27,967 nt of DNA. It comes from SVQP01 sp045594705 (GTDB lineage: Bacteria > Bacillota > Clostridia > Oscillospirales > CAG-272). Below the pieces are notes generated by a model, which was not told the origin of the DNA, did not search any database, and saw nothing but the letters and a program-made list of their open reading frames with translations. Positions 23,460 through 27,967 of the stretch are shown one piece after another (position 1 is the first letter of the stretch; every line of letters starts with the position of its first letter). Where the stretch lies: positions 1-27,967 of the forward strand of contig JAZNZB010000102.1 of assembly GCA_045594705.1 (NCBI GenBank), written 5' to 3'. Position numbers and translations under genes: made by a program.

Positions 23460-24127
23460 ATGCCACTCTCCTTTTTCCCTGACAAAAATGCGCACGCAGC
23501 CAAATATCCGAACGTAATCACCAACCCAAGCAGTACGCCGCCCACAATATCAGTCAGCCAATGCACGCCACCAAGCAAGCGACAAGCCACCGTGGCCATC
23601 GCGAGCCCGATCAGAAGGCCTACCGGAATGCCGATCAGCGCGCCCTTTTTGGGTCTTGCATGCAAATACGACGCCCCCATGCCCGCAACCGCCACCGCCA
23701 GCATGGCGTGACTGGACGGATAAGATGCGGCAAGCTCGCCCTCGTCAAGCACGGGACGGCAGTTTACCACAAAAATTTCAAAGAATACGTACGCGGCAGC
23801 CAGCAGCACAAGCCCGCCTGCCATAACGTAAAGCTCTTTGTCAGCGCGCAAAAATCCCTTGCGGCGAATGACCTGCACAAGCCCCGTGATGCCAAACGCG
23901 CCCACAGCTGCGATCATGCAAAGTCCGCAAATCTCGGACGCCTGCAAGGCAGCCTTATTCTGCCCGATCGCCTGCCATACCTGTTGGTTCAGCGTGGCAA
24001 AGCCTACCCCTGCTCCGCTCTCGCCCGCAGCACGTACGTCCACAAGCAAAAGGCACACGGTCAGCACGGCAAATGCAAGCAAAAGCGCGGCGCAAACGCC
24101 CAAATATATATATCCATGTCTTTTCAT
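23456..24127 (-). CDS. PAP2-superfamily membrane phosphatase
   Basis: The 223-residue protein has about six membrane helices and the phosphatidic acid phosphatase signatures: NCRP (Arg124) for motif 1, PSSH (137-140) for motif 2 and Arg183...GVHW(His189)...Asp193 for motif 3. The usual Lys seven residues before Arg124 is Glu117. Likely substrates are lipid phosphates such as undecaprenyl pyrophosphate or phosphatidic acid (family inference). ATG 24127 was chosen because TGAGGA lies six bases before it. Upstream ATGs at 24139 and 24157 lie in or near the -10 region. It is coupled to the following small membrane protein. Confidence 0.87.
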   Translation of the reverse strand: MKRHGYIYLGVCAALLLAFAVLTVCLLLVDVRAAGESGAGVGFATLNQQVWQAIGQNKAALQASEICGLCMIAAVGAFGITGLVQVIRRKGFLRADKELYVMAGGLVLLAAAYVFFEIFVVNCRPVLDEGELAASYPSSHAMLAVAVAGMGASYLHARPKKGALIGIPVGLLIGLAMATVACRLLGGVHWLTDIVGGVLLGLVITFGYLAACAFLSGKKESGI

Positions 24128-24155
24128 CTCAGTCCTCATTTTTCGAGTTTTTTCC

Positions 24156-24184
24156 ATTATACCATATCCGTTCGCATATGGCAA
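24156..24184 (-). promoter_or_regulatory. Promoter of the PAP2 operon
   Basis: On the minus strand TTGCCA (24179-24184), a 17-bp spacer and TATAAT (24156-24161) lie about 29 bp before ATG 24127. Confidence 0.78.
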
Positions 24185-24218
24185 GAGAAAATTCCATACC
24201 GTTGGTAGAATGAATAAT

Positions 24219-24231
24219 AAAACCTTAACAT
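24219..24231 (+). promoter_or_regulatory. Candidate OmpR-type regulator box, copy A
   Basis: AAAACCTTAACAT is identical to 24741-24753, upstream of the response regulator. It lies about 69 bp before ATG 24300. TTAACA is the half-site type bound by some OmpR/PhoP regulators. The second half-site here is weak. Confidence 0.45.
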
Positions 24232-24299
24232 ATCGGTATCATTTCGCAAACAATCGGGTGGTAGAATATCGCCAGAACAAAAGAAAGAGGTAATTTATC

Positions 24300-24668
24300 A
24301 TGAACAGAAACGATCAGGACTACGTAATCAGCAAAATTCGCAGCGCATACACCCCCAAGCAGAAGGACGCTCTGGACGAGCTCCGCCGCCTGGATGCGCA
24401 GGTCAGACGCCCCGCACAGGTATTCTCCTACGTGTTCGGCTCTGTTTCCGCTATCATCATGGGCGCAGGCATGAGCCTTGTGATGACCGATATCGCAGAG
24501 CTTCTCAGCATTGCAAACTCGCTGCCCATCGGCATCGCAGTCGGTGTGGTTGGTTTGATCTTGGCCATTGTCAACTATCCGCTGCACAATGCAATCTTGA
24601 ATTCCCGCAAGAAGAAGTACGCTCCCGCAATCCTTGCTTTGAGCGACAAGCTCTCCCGCGGCGAATAA
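24300..24668 (+). CDS. Two-helix small membrane protein, paralogue A
   Basis: The 122-residue protein has a charged N-terminal half (KIRSAYTPKQKDALDELRRLDAQVRRPAQ). A helix SYVFGSVSAIIMGAGMSLVM follows, then a short loop and a helix IGIAVGVVGLILAIVNYPL. The C-terminus is NSRKKKYAPAILALSDKL. It is clearly homologous to the protein at 27415-27837. I recall that relatives sometimes carry the label dihydropteridine reductase in databases; nothing in the sequence supports that reaction. GAGG precedes ATG 24300 and a terminator follows, so it is monocistronic. The shared box upstream suggests control by the adjacent two-component system. Confidence 0.82.
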   Translation: MNRNDQDYVISKIRSAYTPKQKDALDELRRLDAQVRRPAQVFSYVFGSVSAIIMGAGMSLVMTDIAELLSIANSLPIGIAVGVVGLILAIVNYPLHNAILNSRKKKYAPAILALSDKLSRGE

Positions 24669-24674
24669 AATAAC

Positions 24675-24707
24675 ATGGAACAGGGCACGCTCTGTTCCAT
24701 AATTTTT
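24675..24707 (+). terminator. Terminator after paralogue A
   Basis: A 9-bp stem ATGGAACAG / CTGTTCCAT (24675-24683 with 24692-24700) is followed by AATTTTT. Confidence 0.85.
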
Positions 24708-24735
24708 GCAAGCATGGAACAATTCTCGGGAAATA

Positions 24736-24753
24736 CTAACAAAACCTTAACAT
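24736..24753 (+). promoter_or_regulatory. Candidate response-regulator box, copy B
   Basis: CTAACA (24736-24741) and TTAACA (24747-24752) form a direct repeat with 11-bp period, the spacing used by OmpR/PhoP-type dimers. The 13 bases 24741-24753 are identical to 24219-24231. Two TATGAT -10-like hexamers follow before ATG 24801, so self-activation is plausible. Confidence 0.5.
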
Positions 24754-24800
24754 TTGTATGATACAATTATGATGTATGCCAAGAATCAGGAGGTTTTTCT

Positions 24801-25472
24801 ATGTTTGCAATCCTTGTTGTGGAAGACGACGCCAATCTGGGCAAAACGCTTTGCACCTTTCTTGACCGTAACGGCTACAGCGCCGTGCACTGCACAAGCG
24901 CACAGGATGCTTACGACGCCATGTATAAGCAGATGTTTGATCTGATCATCTCGGATATCATGATGCCCGGCATCGACGGCTTTGAATTTGCCGAGACCGT
25001 GCGCACGCTTGATAAAAATATCCCCATCATCTTTATGACCGCGCGCGACGACCTGGGCTCCATGCAGCGCGGCTATCTGACCGGTGCGGACGATTACGTG
25101 GTCAAGCCCGTGGATTTCAACGCTCTTCTTCTGCGTATTGGCGCGCTTTTGCGCCGTGCGGGCATTGCCGCGCAAAGAAAGCTGACCGTAGGCAATTTTA
25201 CCATTGACCTTGACGAACATACCGCATATCTCGATGAAGAGGAGATCTCACTGACCGCAAGAGAATTCAACATTCTCTACAAGCTGCTCTCCTACCCCAA
25301 AAAGACCTTTACCCGCACGCAACTCATGGACGAATTCTGGGATGCAGACACCGCCTCGGGCCCCCGCACCGTGGACGTTTACATGACCAAGCTGCGCGCC
25401 AAGCTTGCCGATTGTACCTCGTTTGAGATCGTAACCGTGCATGGGCTTGGCTACAAGGCGGTGATCAAATGA
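24801..25472 (+). CDS. OmpR/PhoB-family response regulator
   Basis: The protein has 223 residues. The receiver domain (1-120) has acidic Asp9-Asp10, phospho-acceptor Asp52 in ISDIMMPGIDG, Thr80 and Lys102 in VVKPVD. The C-terminal winged helix (about 127-223) has LTAREFNILYKLLSYPKKTFTR and the recognition helix RTVDVYMTKLRAKL. AGGAGG precedes ATG 24801. The stop overlaps the kinase start as ATGA. It likely binds the TTAACA-type boxes upstream of itself and of the 24300 gene (inference). Confidence 0.93.
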   Translation: MFAILVVEDDANLGKTLCTFLDRNGYSAVHCTSAQDAYDAMYKQMFDLIISDIMMPGIDGFEFAETVRTLDKNIPIIFMTARDDLGSMQRGYLTGADDYVVKPVDFNALLLRIGALLRRAGIAAQRKLTVGNFTIDLDEHTAYLDEEEISLTAREFNILYKLLSYPKKTFTRTQLMDEFWDADTASGPRTVDVYMTKLRAKLADCTSFEIVTVHGLGYKAVIK

Positions 25473-26521
25473 AAAAGGACTTTTTGCACAATATCACGGA
25501 CTTTCTTTTCTCCTGCCTGATCTTTTTCGGGCTTGTGGGCGGTGTGGTCACGGCAACGTTTTACGTGTTCTTTGCCACGGTTTCGCTGCCCGAGGAGGAT
25601 ATCCGCGCGTTTGCCCCCGTGGTATTTGTCAACGTGGTGGTCATTTCGCTGATCTGCGCCATCGTGGATACCATCCGCCGCCGCGTAGCGGTGGACCGCC
25701 CCGCAAGACGCATCCGTGAGGTGCTGGACAGACTTGCCGCGGGCGACTTCAAGGCGCGCATTCCGCAAGAGTACGTGCAGATCTCTCCCCCCCCTTTTGG
25801 CGAGATCGAACAGAATATCAACAAGCTGGCGGACGAGCTTTCGGGCATTGAAACGTTGCGCACCGACTTTATTGCCAACGTCTCACACGAAATGAAGACA
25901 CCGCTCTCAGTCATCAGCAACTACGGCACGCTTTTGCAAGACCCCGAGCTTGACGACCAAACGCGCATGGAATACGCAAAGCAGATCTCGCGCACCTCGC
26001 GCCGCCTTGCCCTGATGATGACCAATATCTTAAAGCTCAATCGGTTGGAAAACCAGCAGATTTATCCCCAAAAGCAAACCTTTGACCTTGGTGAGCAGCT
26101 TTGCGAATGCCTCTTACAGTACGAAGAGGTGTGGGAAAGACGCAACATCACGATCGAGACCGATATTGAAGACGAGGTGCTTGTTACAGAGGACGCAGAG
26201 CTGCTCTCCTTGGTCTGGAACAACCTGCTTTCCAATGCCTTCAAGTTTACCGAGGACGGCGGCACGGTTTCGCTCTCCATGCACAAGGACGAGGATCGCG
26301 TGACCGTGACTGTCACCGATACCGGCTGCGGCATGACACCCGAAACCGGCAAACACATCTTTGAAAAATTCTATCAGGGAGACACCTCCCGCGCAACCAA
26401 GGGCAACGGCCTTGGACTGACGCTGGTCAAGCGCGTGATCGACATCGTGCAGGGCGAGATCCGCGTGCAAAGTCAGCCCCGCGTGGGCAGTACCTTCTCG
26501 GTCACTCTCTTTCTGAGGTAA
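25469..26521 (+). CDS. Sensor histidine kinase with very short extracellular loop
   Basis: The protein has 350 residues. Two helices (about 11-38 and 48-68) are separated by only about 9 residues (PEEDIRAFA). Then come a HAMP-like linker, the dimerisation domain with His140 in VSHEMKTPLSVISNYG, and an ATP-binding domain with NNLLSNAFKF (N box), DTGCGM (G1) and GNGLGLTLVKRV (G2). Such a small outer loop is typical of kinases that sense within the membrane or through a partner protein. It partners the regulator at 24801; the downstream membrane protein may be the sensing accessory or the target. Confidence 0.92.
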   Translation: MKKDFLHNITDFLFSCLIFFGLVGGVVTATFYVFFATVSLPEEDIRAFAPVVFVNVVVISLICAIVDTIRRRVAVDRPARRIREVLDRLAAGDFKARIPQEYVQISPPPFGEIEQNINKLADELSGIETLRTDFIANVSHEMKTPLSVISNYGTLLQDPELDDQTRMEYAKQISRTSRRLALMMTNILKLNRLENQQIYPQKQTFDLGEQLCECLLQYEEVWERRNITIETDIEDEVLVTEDAELLSLVWNNLLSNAFKFTEDGGTVSLSMHKDEDRVTVTVTDTGCGMTPETGKHIFEKFYQGDTSRATKGNGLGLTLVKRVIDIVQGEIRVQSQPRVGSTFSVTLFLR

Positions 26522-26525
26522 CGAT

Positions 26526-27428
26526 ATGAAACACAAGCTCAAAAAAATCGGATTGCACCTGCTCTATCCGCATCCCTTACTGATCGTGCTGTTTGCAGCC
26601 ATCTCTGCAGTGCTGCTGACCGTCACCTTTATGCGAAACCGCTCAGAGCATCCGGTCGCCTACGTAACCTATGTGTTCTCGTTCTATTCGCTCACAGTTC
26701 TTTGCATGCGCATTCCCACCGTCATCCGATTTGTCAAGAATTTCAAGAAAAACAACAAATATCTGGTGCGCTACTCGGACGACGCCACGCTTCGCATCAA
26801 GATCTCACTTTACGGCAACTTTGCCTATAACGCAGCCTATGCAGTATTCCAGTTGGCTCTCGGCCTTTGGCATTCCTCACTTTGGTATTATGCTTTTGCA
26901 GCCTATTATATCATGCTTGCTGTCATGCGACTTTTCCTCTTGCGTGACGTGCGTTCCACTGCGCCCGATCAGGCTCTGAGGGCACAATGGCAACGCTACC
27001 GCTTCTGCGGCATCATGCTGGTGGTCATGAACCTGGCTCTTGCGATCATCGTATGGATGATCAACGTGCAAGGATCCCAGACCACGCATCACCAGATCAC
27101 CACCATTGCCATGGCTGCCTCGACCTTTACACTCATGACCATGGCCATCGTCAACGTGGTCAAATACAGCAAATTCAAAAGCCCCCTCTTCTCTGCCGCC
27201 AAGACCATCAGCCTTGCCACCTCAGCCGTTTCAATGCTGACACTGGAAACTGCCATGCTGAATGCCTTCGGGTCTGCTGAGGATACACAGTTTAATGAGC
27301 TGATGCCGCTTTTGACAGGCCTTGCTGTCACTGCCTTTATCTTTGGTATGGGTATTTATATGATCGTACTTGCAAGCAAGAGGATCAAGAAAATTCAAAT
27401 GATGGAGAATCAACGTGAATCAGAATAA
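26526..27428 (+). CDS. Eight-helix membrane protein in a two-component operon, unknown function
   Basis: The 300-residue integral membrane protein has roughly eight hydrophobic segments, among them LLIVLFAAISAVLLTVTF, AAYAVFQLALGLW, FAAYYIMLAVMRLFLL, GIMLVVMNLALAIIVWMI, TTIAMAASTFTLMTMAIV and LTGLAVTAFIFGMGIYMIVL. A basic patch KFKSPLFSAAKTISLATSAVSML lies near 215-240. It starts 4 bp after the kinase stop and overlaps the next gene by 14 bp, so it belongs to the same operon. No enzyme motif was seen. It could be a partner of the kinase or an output such as a resistance factor. Confidence 0.78.
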   Translation: MKHKLKKIGLHLLYPHPLLIVLFAAISAVLLTVTFMRNRSEHPVAYVTYVFSFYSLTVLCMRIPTVIRFVKNFKKNNKYLVRYSDDATLRIKISLYGNFAYNAAYAVFQLALGLWHSSLWYYAFAAYYIMLAVMRLFLLRDVRSTAPDQALRAQWQRYRFCGIMLVVMNLALAIIVWMINVQGSQTTHHQITTIAMAASTFTLMTMAIVNVVKYSKFKSPLFSAAKTISLATSAVSMLTLETAMLNAFGSAEDTQFNELMPLLTGLAVTAFIFGMGIYMIVLASKRIKKIQMMENQRESE

Positions 27429-27837
27429 CGATCAACAGGAATTTATATACACGTACAGTGCAAAGGATCAGAGCGAGATCGATCGCATCCGTCAAAAATA
27501 TATGACCAATCCTAAGGACGATAAGCTCAAGCGTTTGCACGATCTGGATGCCGGTGTGCATAGCCGTGCAAGTGCAGCTTCGATTGCTGTCGGAACGATT
27601 GGTGCTTTGATCATGGGCGTGGGTATGAGCACGGTTATGACCGAGCTTGGTCAAATACTGGGGCTTGGCGCGTTCGCCGCCCCCGTCGGCATTGCCGTGG
27701 GCATTGTCGGCTTAGCCATTGCCATTTGCGCATATCCGCTCTATCGCGCCATCAGTGAGCACAGAAGAAAAAAGATCACCCCCGAGATCCTCTCGCTGCT
27801 TGACGAGCTGGATCGGGAGAAGGGAAAAAAGGACTGA
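27415..27837 (+). CDS. Two-helix small membrane protein, paralogue B
   Basis: The 140-residue homologue of 24300-24668 has the same order: charged RIRQKYMTNPKDDKLKRLHDLDA, helix ASIAVGTIGALIMGVGMSTVM, helix VGIAVGIVGLAIAICAYPL, and then a basic HRRKKITPEILSLLDEL tail. It starts with GTG at 27415 after GGAG, inside the end of the previous gene, and closes the two-component operon. Two copies on either side of the kinase-regulator pair suggest a shared output (inference). Confidence 0.82.
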   Translation: MNQNNDQQEFIYTYSAKDQSEIDRIRQKYMTNPKDDKLKRLHDLDAGVHSRASAASIAVGTIGALIMGVGMSTVMTELGQILGLGAFAAPVGIAVGIVGLAIAICAYPLYRAISEHRRKKITPEILSLLDELDREKGKKD

Positions 27838-27893
27838 GAAATGAGGCTGCGGAATTAGCGAAAAAACATAACCCGATAATTACAATAAACACC

Positions 27894-27919
27894 GTAGGGG
27901 ACGGCGCCCTCGACGTCCC
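27894..27919 (+). repeat. REP palindrome of the RAYT copy 2 type
   Basis: A GTAGGGG head is followed by ACGGCGCCCTCGACGTCCC. It matches the consensus of the two REPs inside the second RAYT gene (CGGCGCC, then TCGACG). The rest of 27838-27967 has no supported feature. Confidence 0.75.
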
Positions 27920-27967
27920 GGGTCAGCAGCTAACTTTTTGCAATAAGTCGGAGGCCAAGCGGTCTTA

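Noticed and set aside
24300..24668. Dihydropteridine reductase
   Set aside because: The label is recalled for relatives only; this two-helix protein has no nucleotide-binding fold or active-site motif.
27935..27967. Possible start of a tRNA (GGCCAAGCGGTCTTA resembles a serine-type D-arm)
   Set aside because: The bases before it do not give a normal acceptor strand with T at position 8, and the window ends before any anticodon arm; it cannot be supported.

Overview
The window looks like chromosomal DNA of an uncultured, moderately GC-rich Clostridia-type Bacillota (gut or rumen style). This is an inference. It rests on strong AGGAGG ribosome binding sites, near-consensus sigma-A promoters with 17-bp spacers, many ATGA/GTGA stop-start overlaps, a truncated Firmicutes-type MetH, an ECF sigma factor paired with a single-pass membrane partner, and transposase-like RAYT genes with GTAGGGG-headed palindromic repeats. 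No rRNA, tRNA, CRISPR array, prophage or complete insertion sequence was found.

Layout. 1-4187 is accessory and repeat-rich. It has a RAYT gene (minus), a 490-bp intergenic stretch with a promoter, a double REP and a folded repeat, an AraC-type regulator with a four-helix membrane protein, a 282-bp element with 22-bp terminal inverted repeats, a small XRE regulator, and a GNAT acetyltransferase translationally coupled to a second RAYT gene. 4258-12697 is one long operon of the GldA/GldF/GldG/DUF4340 class: ATPase, permease, two tandem GldG-like proteins and a 1083-residue DUF4340-like protein with an InlB-type repeat ahead of its membrane helix. 12709-16077 (minus) encodes a large secreted, membrane-anchored protein with three F5/8 type C domains, an Ig-like domain and a glycoside-hydrolase-like barrel. 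It is transcribed divergently from metF-metH-yxjI-like (16218-19978).

19979-20841 holds a mosaic of small hairpins, a promoter nearly identical to that of the first RAYT gene, and an AT-rich small membrane protein gene. The material may have inserted into the shared terminator of the two convergent genes around it. 20842-22847 (minus) is an ECF sigma factor with its membrane partner. 22977-24127 (minus) is a PAP2 phosphatase coupled to a small membrane protein. 24219-27837 is a two-component system with an eight-helix membrane protein, bracketed by two paralogous two-helix proteins; the leaders of the first paralogue and of the response regulator share a 13-bp box. The window ends in a REP of the same type as those inside the second RAYT gene.

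The most unusual signal is that both RAYT genes carry REP palindromes in frame, at the same two protein positions and in the same orientations, but with different REP cores. The two copies bracket the segment encoding the HUH catalytic motif.
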